Shown here piece after piece: positions 34,433 through 46,328 of a stretch of DNA of 64,000 nucleotides. How positions within the stretch are numbered: position 1 is the stretch's first letter; the number at the start of each line of letters is the position of its first letter. A model generated the notes under the pieces. The model saw only the letters and a list, made by a program, of their open reading frames with translations, did no database searches and was not told the DNA's origin. Source of the DNA: Lactifluus volemus (taxonomy: Eukaryota > Basidiomycota > Agaricomycetes > Russulales > Russulaceae); assembly GCA_022376515.1 (NCBI GenBank), contig WTXI01000012.1, forward strand, positions 846,447-910,446, given 5' to 3'. The position numbers and the translations under genes were made by a program.

Positions 34433-36870
34433 GAGCTATAAGGCTCTCCAAATAAGCAGCCACACCACGAAATGTAAACCGCTTGAGGGAAGGAATCGTC
34501 ACACGGATCATTAGTCCACGCAACAGGTTGGCTTCATCATTAGGGCGGGGTAGGGGGATGGAGAATCCAATCAACAGCTCTTCTAGTTGGAAAAGGTGTT
34601 GGAGATGTGTGACTACAAGATCCGGGTAAACGTAACCAGAAGCTCGGGTATGTGTGAGGGTGAGTGTGACGAGGTCAAGTGCAGAAGCGAGTAATGGCAA
34701 TCCCGTTGGAAGACCAATACCAATCAATGTAGCATGGCGCAGACTTGGTGCTAGAAATGTGGTGGGGAGCGTCGGGGCCTTGTCTTCCTCAGTTGTAGGT
34801 AGGAGTGAGATGAATTCTAGTCTTGGAAAAGATCCATCCATTTCCACGAGCAACTTGGACAAGCTCCGAGATGGTATTTGTAGAGCAATGTGGCGTACGC
34901 GATCACGCTGCTGGAGCGCAAGTAGTATGGCCTCTTCATCTTCACCGGCAATCCTGTTCCTGTAATCAATGACGAGTGGAAGGGGCAGCAAATGGGGAAC
35001 TAAGTCGATATTAGGCGTTCCGTTTGTTAAGAACATATGCATGTTCAGGAGGGAAGATGAATCATATATGCAGGATCGCCATCTTCGACAAACATGGGAG
35101 AGCTTGCACCACCTACGCTGGAGGTTCCAATTCCGTTCGTGATCAAAGCGATAGTGATTGAATACTTCAAGGAGTACATCATCATTGAGTGCATGGATAC
35201 TTGTATACAGCGGACGGTACTCGGGTTTTTCAGATGTTGGAGGTGACGGGGGCAAGATCTGAGTAGAATAAGACTGTCAGCGATGTGAGCGATGCCAAAT
35301 ACGTCAAACGTACCTCTCCCTGGGTAGATTCGCGACGCACCGGTATCGCATAAATATACACCCAGTCTCGCGAACACAACGTCTTGCGAAACGTATCTGT
35401 CCAGTTCTCAGGCGTCACCGTCGTTTCCGCTGCCGCCAACGGCGGTGTAAGGACGGATCCGGGCCGTCGTAGCCTCAAGGGTCGCTTAAGACGCCACACG
35501 GCAAGCGTGGATTGGATGGACTTTCTAATGGTCATTTCTCCTCGGAGCACGCCACAAGCATCTAACAAGATGTCAGAAGGACACGAGACAGGAGGAGACG
35601 TCGCACAAACCTTCAAATACCAGGACATCATTCGGCTTGAAGACGTTGCAAAAAATGAGCGGTCCTTGTTTCATTTCAAGAAACATACGGCTTGGCCCAT
35701 CGAGTAGAACATGAACCGTGTTATTAGCAACCTCGTCCAGTTTCAGGCTCTCAACTGGGCGAGCTTCAAATTCACCCAAATATGCGTCGGCAGACATAGG
35801 CAGATCTACGTAGAAGCGTGGGTTTTGTTGTAGTGTGATACGTCTATCGTCCCTGACACGGTTGAAGTCCCATATGACTCCGGCGAGACCCAAAGCTGGG
35901 TCGAGCATATCTTAAACACGGATAAGAAAATTGATGAGAATGCTCATTCGTAGAGGTCGATGCTTACGTCGGATAATGATGGGGTTCGGATCGGGGATTG
36001 TCTGGAGCAGAACGAAGTCGATGCGTATTTTTAATCCTGGCGGTTTTCCTCCAGGAACCTAACTTACATGTCAGAACCAGAATGGGGAAGGCAGGTACGT
36101 TTTGTGGTACAAGTCACATACAAGCCGTTCGGACCTTTCTCTGCTTTCCCGCATCTGATCTAACCGCATTGCTGTGTCCATCCTTTGAGTTATAGCCCCG
36201 TAGAGGCGATGTCTTCGAATGGGTCAGTGATAAAATCTTCTAGAAACGTTAAAATGTTCAGTTACCTGAGAAGCGAATGCGTTGCATACTTATCCAGTTC
36301 CTGAGCCGCTGATCTGAAGCGTTTATTTATCTCGCCATTCGAACTCTCGCCCGAGCAGGCGAAATGTAGTGCATCATCGCAGATTCTCAGAATGCTTGGA
36401 AGGATGTTAAGGCGACTCGGACAAGAATACAAATGAACTGAATCTGGAGTATTCACCGTCTTAATTCGACATCCTGGAGGACATGTGGCGCGAAGGCCAT
36501 TGACAATTGGAAGTAAAGCCGGCAAGACCTGATCAGCTCCAAAGCCTGCGCTTGATAAGCTCTGCCCGGATCCTCGGCATATCCAAAAAGTGGGAGTTCA
36601 TCGATCAGTTCTTCAGCCATAGTTGAATTGAACATTCAGAAAGAAAGTTGGGAAACCTTGTTGCAAGCCCTTCGTCACGGTTGGGCGAGGATGTCCCGAG
36701 GTGGGGCCCGTGGGGGTTTTTCAGGGTGAAGACAACAAGGGATTGGCTCGAAGAGGCCAGTACAGCTGCTGTACTAGTAATATCCTGACCAATCCAGTGC
36801 CGCCAGTCACATTCTATCGTCTGCTGCTTTGAGAGTCGCAGTTTGAGTACTAACTTAGTACTAGTCCAGG

Positions 36871-37247
36871 CAGTGTTGTGCCGGTCGCAAGACTGTCGTT
36901 AAAGTCGCCGACTGTCACCGATGTGACTTCTCGCAACCAAACCATGACCACGACCTTATTGAGTGCCAGGGGGTGTCCCAGTATATTATGTAATGCAATT
37001 GATATTTGCATTGTATGTACATAATGGGATATCGTGTTCGCACGATGAGTTCAAAATTACCTTAAGTAGAATAGGTCTGATGTAGCCACGACCCTTGCGC
37101 ACACAGAGGCAGGACCCCATGGCAGTGATCATGGCAGTGCTGGCACCCGCAAAGTCACGGACGTGTGACCGTTGACGACCTTTAGTGACTTTCTCACGAT
37201 TTACGGTCAGTGACTTTGGCCTGAGGTCACCGACCGGCACAACACTG
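36871..37247. mobile_element. hAT-type MITE, copy 2 (377 bp)
   Basis: 8-bp direct repeats AGTCCAGG (36863-36870 and 37248-37255) flank the inverted ends CAGTGTTGTGCCGGTC. It is non-coding and its ends match copy 1. It lies about 240 bp upstream of the chimeric gene start and may sit in that gene's promoter. Confidence 0.9.
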
Positions 37248-37255
37248 AGTCCAGG

Positions 37256-37955
37256 TACTATCGCTTACATGATAGAAGTGATAAGTCCCTTGGAGGTGAT
37301 AATTCTGATTTTTACTTCCTTTCTACCCTCCGATGACACTGATCTTTGTGTGATCTGTTTATATTGCTCTCTTGGCTGCTCTAATAATATATCCCCAGAG
37401 TGTTTCTGCAGGTTTATGCTCTCAGTGAGTGGTGATCTTCAGAATATGTAGAAAAAAATCTGATAACTGTGTCAAAACTCGAGAACAAAAACTTGAACAA
37501 AAACCAGAAAGGGGTCTTTGGTGTCCTAGATGCACCAAACTTCATGCACTTGCCTGAGGCCTGCCAGTACACAAGTGTAGACTACTAGAATAGATGCCTG
37601 GCTACCACCTCCACCACTTTTCTTGGGCTGATTGATACTTTGTTATCCTCTTTTTATTCAAGGGGTAGTAATGCTAAGTTATGACATTTTCTCTATCATT
37701 GCGTGGCTGACTACAGTACGTATGATGCCCCCAACGACACTTTCCTTGGCCTTGAGTGTGACCGTGGCATCTCCTCTAGCGATCCTTCTACCCAATTACT
37801 TTGGGTTCCACGTGCCGAGACTAGTTCATTATACGTTTTGCATTGAAAATCTATCATACTATAGTATATCAGAGTAGTATACTGCTAGAACAGACAAACA
37901 GACATCAAGAAACAAACATAGCATCGACATCTCCAAAAGCAATATACTCACATAT
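37256..37955. other. Intergenic region
   Basis: AT-richer sequence without a convincing gene, 3' of the membrane-protein gene. The short ORFs show no coding bias. Confidence 0.4.
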
Positions 37956-40538
37956 TCACACCCCGTCCTTATCCTCGGAAGCTGCCGCCGTCAATCGCTG
38001 TTCAATTCCCGCCGCCCACGCAATGTCTTCAAGCGATGCCGGCGCAGCCCCAAACGCGTTAGGACTCTTCGGTGGGACTATTTCACGCGAGCTGTAGCTG
38101 TGCGCGAGAATCTCCTCCACTCGTGTGAGAGCCGCATGCCGCGCGGCATACCGCATCGCCGCCGTGCCGTGCCCATCCCCCTGCTCGATACTGCTCGAGT
38201 TCGAAGTGCCGCGTGCCGCATGTGGGGGGGCAGCAGGCTTCGCGACAGTAGAAGACTGAGGACGGCGTGTTCCGAGTCTGTCGGGATGCCGACCCGAGCG
38301 GCTTGGCCGTCCACGGGGACTGAAGGTCAGCGTTGACTGTAATGGGCCCGAGTTGACTTGCGGAGGACTGCGCAAGAGCGACTCGACGTCCTTCTTCTCC
38401 TGTGTGTTACGCCGTGAGGGAATCACGGTGAATATGTCTTCGCTGGTCCGTGGAGGGCTCGAAGTCCAGCTTTGTGTCCATGCAAGCCAGCGCTCGCCCG
38501 GGTGTGTGTCGACCGCCTGACGCAATGCATCGCCGCTCTTCCATGCACTCGTCCGCCTGGGAACACCTGACACGGTTGGGCTGACAGTTGTAGAATGAGA
38601 TGGTAGATTGGAGATAGTTTCCTCGACGATACGAAAACCACTTCCTGGTTGCCATTCGGTATTGGCGTCGTGCGATGGAGGCGTGGAAGGGGGCACAGCA
38701 CTGGGAGCGCGAGAATCCCCCGAATGAGTTCCCGAGTACGCGCTAGTCGGACTCATGTACGTCTGGGTAGTAGTACGCCGTGAGGGGTCCCGTGATGCTC
38801 CAGAGGTGCCCCTGTCAGAACTGCGTTGCAGGCGTCCTAGAATGCTACGATGGATAGATCTATAGCGACTGAGATTGTAGGAGTCGTTCGCCTCATCCAA
38901 TGGTGCTGGCGAAACAGCGCGCCCTCGTGAGCGAACGCGTGTAGGGGAGCCAGACAGATGACGCGATTGGGAAGGCGCAACAGCGCGGGTAGAGCCAGCT
39001 CCAGGGACAGTCGATAACCAGGATTTCGTTGTCTGAGGGGCACCATGACGTGTATACTTGCTTGGACTACCAACGGGTATTAACGACGCCTCTTGCATGC
39101 CTTCAGCGCCTTGACCTGCATCGCGCATAGAAACGTACGGTGGGCCGGGAATAAAGGTGGAGCTCCCACGGGCATAAATCCCATCGTCACTACCGCTCTT
39201 ACGGGCCAGGCGCCGCGAGTACCATCGATAGCCTAGAAGTCCAGAGAGGAGTCCGAGGGCAAGACCAACAACTATAAATACTGGGATGAGATAGAGTAGA
39301 GTGGCATTTAAACCTGCTGCAGTGTGGAGTTTCGACTGTGAAGGTAAGGAGCCTTCAGGTGGTAGGGCAGAGGCAGAATTGGAGGCTACTATAACTGCCG
39401 CCGGGGATTGGCTCGGGGTGACACTCAGTGTCGACGCTTGCGATGAGGTTGTGGATGATGGAGAGACAGTTGATATCACCACTGCGGGAGTGGGTGAGGG
39501 AGCGGGTGAAAAAGAGGAACTCGCAGAACTCGAGAGGGTAGGGGACACGGTCGACTGACCCCATGGTGGGTATGGCCACCAGTTGATGCTCGTGGAAGTC
39601 GGAGTCGGAGTCAGAACAGGGAGAGGCGAATTTTCGCGTGCCTCATTTTCCGGACCCAAGATACGAGCTGGTTGCTGCGGATTCAGGAGGTGCCTTCTTC
39701 GGTCATAGTCCCGAGGGGATTGCGTGCGAATATTCCCATCAGACATTTCGAAAGCGGAGTACACCGGAAGCGCACTACGGCGACCAAAGTTCACGTTGGG
39801 CCTGCTGATGGGCCGCAAGTCCGCGACCTCGAGCACACGGTTCGGAGTCCAAGCACGTTCGTTATTCATACCGGAAGGAAAATCAAGGGAGGGAGTCCGG
39901 GAGCAGAACAACAATCCCGATGCGTGACTCAACACCTAATGCGGATAGATCCGCTATGGGTTTGTCGAAACGAAGCCCGGCAGCTATAAATGTTGAACGA
40001 CGAATAAGGTGATGGGACGACGCGTAGGATGTCCCAGTAACACCTGAGCGGCGTGTATGCCTCCAAAACGGCTTTGGACGAACTTAAGGATGCGTCAACG
40101 GGTTTTCGAATCAAGGAGGAAGACGGACTCACATAAGGTAGTTGGAGGGACTACTGGTATAGAGCTAGAACGGCCAGACCCAGTGTCTGGCGGTTTTGAA
40201 CGAGGAAGTGAACGACTAGGTGGGTCAACAGTCCTGGTTCTATTGGACTGACGGCCTGGAGCTGGAGGTGCAGAGAAGGATCTTCTAGTAGGCGTCGCTC
40301 TAAGAGGCTCTCTCGACCTAAAGGTACGGCGAGGAGGTGAAAGAAAATTCTTGTTTTGGACGCCAGCAGGAGAAGGCGGGGGTGAACTTGTATCAACCGT
40401 TTCGACAGTGACCATAGGAGTAGAAAGGAATGTGTGTAATGCCGGCGGTGACTGTCGGTTGGATGTAAAACGGAGGCCCGCCTCGTTTAATGGAAGAAAA
40501 AGAGTGCTTGGTAAGTGCAAGATAGTGAGATCCGTCAT
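37956..40538 (-). CDS. Single-pass membrane protein with Ser/Thr/Pro-rich region
   Basis: I do not recognise a named family. Exon 1 (40538-40133, ATG) encodes a Ser/Pro/Arg-rich stretch. A 50-bp intron (40083-40132, GTGAGT) leads to an exon open from 40082 to about 39905. The main frame, open from 39935 to the stop at 37956, has a Ser/Thr/Pro-rich mucin-like segment, one transmembrane helix (LLYLIPVFIVVGLALGLLSG), a basic stop-transfer YRWYSRRLARK and a long Ser/Pro/Arg-rich cytoplasmic tail. Near the C-terminus there is an ordered motif (AMRYAARHAALTRVEEIL). This layout resembles fungal cell-wall or surface sensors, but no extracellular domain or classical signal peptide is visible. The junction between the second exon and the main frame is unresolved: a long intron ending near 39822 or a frame break are both possible. 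Confidence 0.6.
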
Positions 40539-42366
40539 TTAGGCAGCAAATACTGTAGGGAGAAAGTAGCTGGTTCTGAGACATGCTTATCGTTATTTAT
40601 AGTGCCCTGGCCTCACCTCGCAACCGACGTTCCACATGTGCAGGGACGCCATGTTACGTAATAACATCGTAGTCACGGTGTGAGGTGTTGGACCTCTGTA
40701 TCATTCTGACGATGCACTTTGTGTAATCTCGTTTCTGCGTCCCATACACCAGATGCTCAACAGCTTCGCGGGAACATTCCTGAGCTACTGAGTGACATGG
40801 ACTACCATTCTCCCTTCATTGTGACGTTTTTGCCGCCCAATTTTGCGAGAAAAATGTCATTGTCACACCTGGATCAATTACAGTAGTGTCCGGCCATTAC
40901 AGTATGATGGCGATCATGATCTGTAAAACTGGAAATGATCAGGTCCTGGGCCTTGATTCAACTCAAATCCGAGTCAACCAAAATGATCTCAATCAGTTGT
41001 AAGCACGTCCAGGTTGAAATATCTCCATGAAACCCACCCTTTGACAGAAGGTACGGTAACAATATGGCAGAGCCGCAATATTTCCCTTACGAAGCTATAT
41101 AGATCCGGCAATCCCCTTTTGGTCACCTTGACAACACCGCAAAGTGAGTAAACGGAAATTCCCACGCTGTAAAGATCGCCGAACCTCATTTCTGGCCCTG
41201 GAACGCGCCATGAATTTCCACCAATGCAGGTCTGCAGCCGCAGCGCAACCAGGATCCCCGTCAGTTCTGTTGCTAGTGGGGAAGAGTTCCTAGGCCTCGC
41301 GGAACAACATTGTGTTGTTACTATAGCAACGACGTCTACTCAGGCCTGCTATGACCCTGAAGATACGAGGGCTGGTCGGATCACCGAATGCAAAACTTTT
41401 AGACATCTATACATTAGCTGACTTGTGGCACACAAGGCTGCTCCATAGACCATCGGATGGAAACTAGGCCCGAGTTGATCACATTTGAGTTTTGTCCCGA
41501 GCCACTCCTGTACATCTCTCGGGCTCATCGGTCACCGTGGCGGCGGTGGCGCTATGCATCATCCTCATCGAACCTTATACTTTCCATCTTCCACATCCTG
41601 GGTCGCAGTCCACGAAGGGGTATGGCGGCTTACGGGTCGCAGCAAGCGACTCAGCCCTCTATTATCTGCGTGCATGCCCCAAGTGAGCAAAGGAGCGTTA
41701 AAAAGGCCGCAATTGTTTCGGTGGCAGAGGAATACACTCGTCCAATCTGGTGGGGAAGGCACTTCCCAGAGAACAGACACAGCACCATTCATGTGAAGGA
41801 TACCATATCACGGTGATGCACAGGGTTGCGTGCCGGTGGTCATGAACCTGCATAGGACGTCTGAAGGAAGCGACCCCTTAAACTCTACGCCAGATGTTAC
41901 ACATCCACGTGCTTTGTACCTGTGCGATTGTGGATGCCATCACGGTGTGGGAATCAAGACGTCAAGGTGAACGGGTAGGAGAACTCGACCATGCTTTTCC
42001 TTCATATTTCAGTTGGGTCAATCACGAGGCGAAGACTCTTCTAGTAAAGCCAGAGAGAACCCTCAGCTCTTCCACGATATACGCACTTTTGGGAGTTTTT
42101 TTTTTTCCTGCCTCGCCTCTGGTCGTAACAATAGTCTTGGTATTTTTACACACATCAAGTGCGCTGCGGGGCATACAAATGTGCTAGCCGTAGTAGCGAT
42201 ACAGTATACTACGAGGTTGGATGTGCAAATGGGTATGAATGATATACTAGATGTCGCCCCCCCCTTTTTTTTTGGTTCTTCCATCCATGAACATGTGTCG
42301 AGAAACCACGCAAGCAAAAGACAGAGCAGATCAAGACAGCAAGAAAAACAGCGCGATAACCCCCCC
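40539..42366. other. Intergenic, 1.8 kb
   Basis: No intact gene is seen. A - strand stretch (40989-41189) reads FGDLYSVGISVYSL, reminiscent of the C-lobe of a protein kinase, but it is short and isolated. ORFs at 41457-41816 overlap in several frames without coding character. Confidence 0.35.
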
Positions 42367-45354
42367 TCACACGAGAGCCTTTACCAACATCCCTTCTAGC
42401 CGACAATACTCCGGCACAATCGCGGCGTACGCCATGAAAGCGTCAACGTCTGGCTCGGCAATCTTTGCCAGACCAACTTGCGTCTCGGATTCGCTGGTTG
42501 GTAGGGCCGTGACCGGCATAAGCGCCGCACTGGTAGCCGTAGCTGACGATTCACCGGCTGGACTCGTGGTGGTTGCCCCGAGATCAGGTGTCGTGAACGT
42601 TGTGGAGGAAAGCGCACCGCTTGAGCTCGTCGACGTCCCAGCAGTGGTCGTCACGCTCGATCCTGTCGCAGTGCGTAATCGCGCCGCGAGCTCCCCCTCA
42701 CCAAATGCGTCCCCGCCAAGGCGCTCCAATTCCTCAAGCGCATCCTCTTCCTCTTCTTCCAACACCGCAGCGCCAAAACCTGATCGTCGAGCACCATACG
42801 GCGTGTTGGCACCGCTCCCAGCTGGGGTGTCGCCGCCAATATGGGTCCGGGATGGTGTGCCACCACTGGTAACCCAGCGCTTCGCAAGTAGTCGTCGGAC
42901 TTCTTCCTCTAAGCTCCCGCGACACGTTCCACGCTCTTTGCCCCAAACCCATCGTGCAACGTATGCACCTCCCAAGGCTGCCCGTCCGGGATATCCCTTA
43001 GCTGGTGCGTTGCGGTGAGGTGTGATCTGGGCTGAGTCAAGCTGAGTTGTGGGAACAAATACGGGGGCGTTGAAAAGTTCGCTGACAAGCGAGGCAACAG
43101 CTGGGAAATTGATTGCAGCTCCAGTCGAGAGTATTCGTGCGGGTAACGAGGACGAGTCGTACGGGTCGAATGGCAAGCCCGAACCTGGTGAAGGCGCGCC
43201 CAAAGGGCCGATGGCTGGCGTTCCTGTTCGCTGGCTGGGACCAGGGGATGCTGCTGCGCTGCTATTTACCAACGAACTACTGCCTCGGGCACGTCCTACA
43301 GCTGCACCAAGTGCCCCAGTTGCCGACATACGCGCCCATCGCACGCGAAAGGACAGCACCTGGCTCTCGACTAGACATCGGGGGTTGGCGCGTAGGTCGC
43401 GGAATTCGTTGACCTTCACACCAGTCTCAAACCGGAAGATACCCTTGACATGCGACAATGGATGGCTGTCTCCTTGAAGGAGCCAAAAGCTGAACAGCTT
43501 ATCATCGAGACTGGAGCACGGTGTAAACGAGGGACAAAGCTCAGAGAAAACGAGACGAACCCAATGGAACCGCCAGGTGGAACGACAGACACGAGCCGGT
43601 CGAACGCGCTCCACGATTTGGTATACATATCCCTGACAAGTGCTCGGGGGACGTCGGCATTTCTGAGACTGGCGTAAGGCACTAAGGACAATTCTACAAA
43701 TTGCTACACACCTGCTTGTCAACATGACGATATATTTCCGCTTTTCAGTCGGGTCCTGCGCTGGGTGTGGGTAAACGCTGTAGAGCCGGCTAGGTAGGTA
43801 GTGTGGAGCGCTGGTAAGAAGAAAATCCATGGGGCCGAATGACAGGACAGCATCAGAGGGCGACGGGACCAGCGAGAGATAAGTGGATAAATAGTCGGCA
43901 GTAAAACTCGCAATTGTAGTATCTTGAAAGAGTGGTATAAAAAAGGGGTTGTGGTCCAATCACGGCATACGTACCTGGCTCGAATCCGTATCTATCGACA
44001 AGGTATCGCGAGACGGTTGCAACTCGACGCCCGCCACCAGAGATATCCACGTCTCCTAACCACCCACGGACACGCCATGCTTCTTCTCTGGACCCCGCGA
44101 TGTACTCAATCACTTCATCGTCCCAATGTCCTTGACCGCCTGAGGCATATACATACATACCCGTGGCACACGCTTCGGCTTCACCCATCCCAATCCACGT
44201 ACCTGCAACGAGACTGGCGAGGAATGCAGATGCGATTTGAACGCGCCCTGTGCGGGCCCACGTCTCTGGTGAAGTCTCGCGAACACGAAGTATCTGTGCG
44301 GCAACGAGGGAAGAATTGGCACACATCCCGACGCGGGCCGCCATATGATCTGGCCCTCCAAGCATAGCTTCAATATTGAGAGCATGAGAGTGGGAGAAAG
44401 TGTCCTGTGAGACGGGGGTATTCGGCAATGAGAATGTATTTGGTGAGAGCTGGGAATGTAACGGTAGGCGCGAGTCGAGGGGAGGGAAACTAGGAACAGG
44501 AGTCGATTTCCACCAAACGAGAGCAGGCTGTCAGAGGGATCACGTGTCAATAAATCTTGTTAGGATCTCGGGGCTCAAAAAGGGTAGCAACGGAAGCAAA
44601 TCTCACCTGTGCGGCGCCGCCAATGGATTTGATCCTCGAGACTTCATGATTTCGGCTAATCTCCTCCAAAAGAAAATCTGGAGAGCCAGTAAGGATAAAA
44701 GAATATAATCAATGTTGACACAGGAAAAGCGAGACAAGAAAGATTCGATCCCGATCGAATACGATAAATTTGAATTTTGGTTTTTTTTTTCTTTTATCAG
44801 CAATGGGACTGGGTTTGCTTCCGCGGAAAACGTACTTACCAAGGGCTTTCACCCACATGTCCACTGGCGTTGTATACGCGTCTCCAGGCGTGGTAAATAT
44901 TCCACCCTGCGTCCTAGATCGAGTCAGAATGGCTTATATAGCGTGATATATACACCGCCAAGACGTCAATACACAAATGCCGCCCCGCCCTTCCACTCCC
45001 GTAGTCGGGTCATGTCGCGAAATTCCAAGAAGGTTTGCCATGGTTGACGACACGTATATCGCCTGGCGCCTAGCGCCAGCCAAGACAATCGGACGATAGA
45101 AAAAAATGTTCGTATTGCATGGCACGGGTTGATGGGCCCACCCACCATCGACATGAAGTCGAACCAACCCGTCCCCGCCCGCTAACAAAACAAAGATGGA
45201 TGACTCACTGGTATTCAGAAAGCGCCGTGTCGAAGTCCACAGCCTCTACTCCAACAAGTTCCAAATTTTCGTCCACTATCGTCGCTCGTAGCTGATCTGT
45301 CGATAGTTCAAGGCCGAGAAACAGGGCTTGACCACTTTTTGAAGGGCCAGGCAT
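42367..45354 (-). CDS. D-xylulose kinase (FGGY carbohydrate kinase)
   Basis: It phosphorylates D-xylulose to xylulose 5-phosphate in the cytosol, feeding pentose catabolism into the pentose phosphate pathway. There are seven exons: 45354-45209, 44913-44840, 44677-44607, 44527-43975, 43922-43712, 43668-43561 and 43510-42367. Together they make 769 codons with all phases consistent. Diagnostic segments are the N-terminal LFLGLELSTDQLRA (phosphate-binding strand), KSIGGAAQPALVWW, GDVDISGGGRR, LSTYLSLVPSPSDAVLSFG and LLQGDSHPLSHVKGIFRFETG. The C-terminal region contains ILSTGAAINFPAV and FNAPVFVP, matching the second FGGY domain. The protein is longer than the usual 550-600 residues because of Ser/Thr/Gly- and Glu-rich insertions in the last 250 residues. 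Intron 1 (44914-45208, 295 bp) is long for this genome, whereas most others are 43-52 bp. The usual AIGGSGQ reads SIGGAAQ. Confidence 0.9.
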
Positions 45355-45806
45355 GATTTTTGTATGGCGAGACGTCGTATGCGAGTCGTGAATATGTTAA
45401 GTTTTGTCACGAGTTGTCGGTACTAGTCGTGGTTCATTCCCATTCGTGTCACGCACCATATAAGGCAGTTCCATCCAGTGGCTTCCCGAGGACAACTTTC
45501 ACCTCTCCGACGGCTTTTAAAGCTTTCCCAGGGTCAAAATCGTTGAAAACTAGCAAGTTTAGGCATGCTGAAACAATGGTTCGTTATGGTTGTCGTTTTA
45601 GTTAAGGGCAACCGGGAAAGAAAAGAAAAGACGGTTTCAAGGTCAGCCGGTTTTGACTTGAACCGCGATCTCTCCGCCTACTAAGAGAACACTTTTGAGA
45701 TCGCTGATGAGGATAAGCCTGATCACTGGCCTGATCACTGACTGGCTATCGAGGACAAAAGACCAGATGAACTGAACTACCGCTCAGTCTCCGTCGCCCG
45801 CCGGCG
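45355..45806. other. Intergenic, upstream of xylulokinase
   Basis: Presumed promoter region of the - strand xylulokinase gene. No TATA box or coding signal is clear. Confidence 0.35.
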
Positions 45807-46328
45807 ATGTCTTTGTCGGTGTTCACCTCGATCGTCCCGTCAAGATCGCCCGTAATTGACTCTGAGAGCAATGAAAGTCAAGGTGGCCTACTTTCAACGG
45901 CGTGGATAGACGAAGTCAACATGTATTCCCCTTGCTACAGAATATCATTTTACCTCGAGCGCATACCCATCCGTGTTCCGTCCGCCAACGAACCTTATTC
46001 AAAGGTCTCAAGTTCCATTCACACGAATCCCTACTTTGCCTTATACTTATGCATCATTTCCAGGTACGATTACTCATGGCGTCGTCGCTACTGGGCGCTA
46101 CGCGGACGCTCTTGTGGCTCTGGACGTCTCAGATCTCATGCACGAGCGAGGTCGCGCAGCCTCCCACAGTCTAAGTCATTACCGCCCAAAGGTTCCGACG
46201 CACACACGATCTCTAACCTTTGGCTTTTCTATTGTGCATCCGTGAGCAATTTTCTATGTCATGACAAGATATGGATGTTTGGCAGCGGAAATGCTTCGCA
46301 GGCTCTGGACGACTTGCTAGACACTTGA
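45807..46328 (+). CDS. Possible small or degraded gene, unrecognised
   Basis: An ATG frame of 173 codons, but protein-like segments appear in different frames: 45902-46174, 45973-46245 (with a plausible HGVVATGRYADALVALDVSDL stretch) and 45807 onward. Either introns are present that I could not place, or it is a decayed gene. No function can be assigned. Confidence 0.25.
   Translation: MSLSVFTSIVPSRSPVIDSESNESQGGLLSTAWIDEVNMYSPCYRISFYLERIPIRVPSANEPYSKVSSSIHTNPYFALYLCIISRYDYSWRRRYWALRGRSCGSGRLRSHARARSRSLPQSKSLPPKGSDAHTISNLWLFYCASVSNFLCHDKIWMFGSGNASQALDDLLDT

Larger units (their letters stand above)
31868..36635 (-). pseudogene. Chimeric gene: unknown-family N-terminal part fused to an F-box protein, interrupted by a retroposon
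   Basis: Exons: 36635-36457, 36394-36266, 36182-36122, 36058-35968, 35910-35611, 35561-35314, then 35258-34433 continuing at 32643-31868 once the retroposon is removed. Every junction keeps phase, giving 870 codons including the stop. The first five and a half exons match the unknown zinc-ribbon family gene at 55990-57499 (motifs ALELIRSCRLYF, IWDFNRV, NPRFYVDLP, VHVLLDGP). Exon 6 loses that similarity and resembles the N-terminus of the other F-box proteins. Exon 7 holds the F-box (LNDDVLLEVFNHYRF...LSHVCRRWRSCI) and the Leu-rich region. The 1773-bp retroposon (32660-34432) splits the Leu-rich coding region, yet both halves are intact. Either this is a true fusion, or two genes lie so close that my last join (intron 35259-35313) is wrong. 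Without that join, exon 6 runs to a stop at 35230. Confidence 0.75.
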
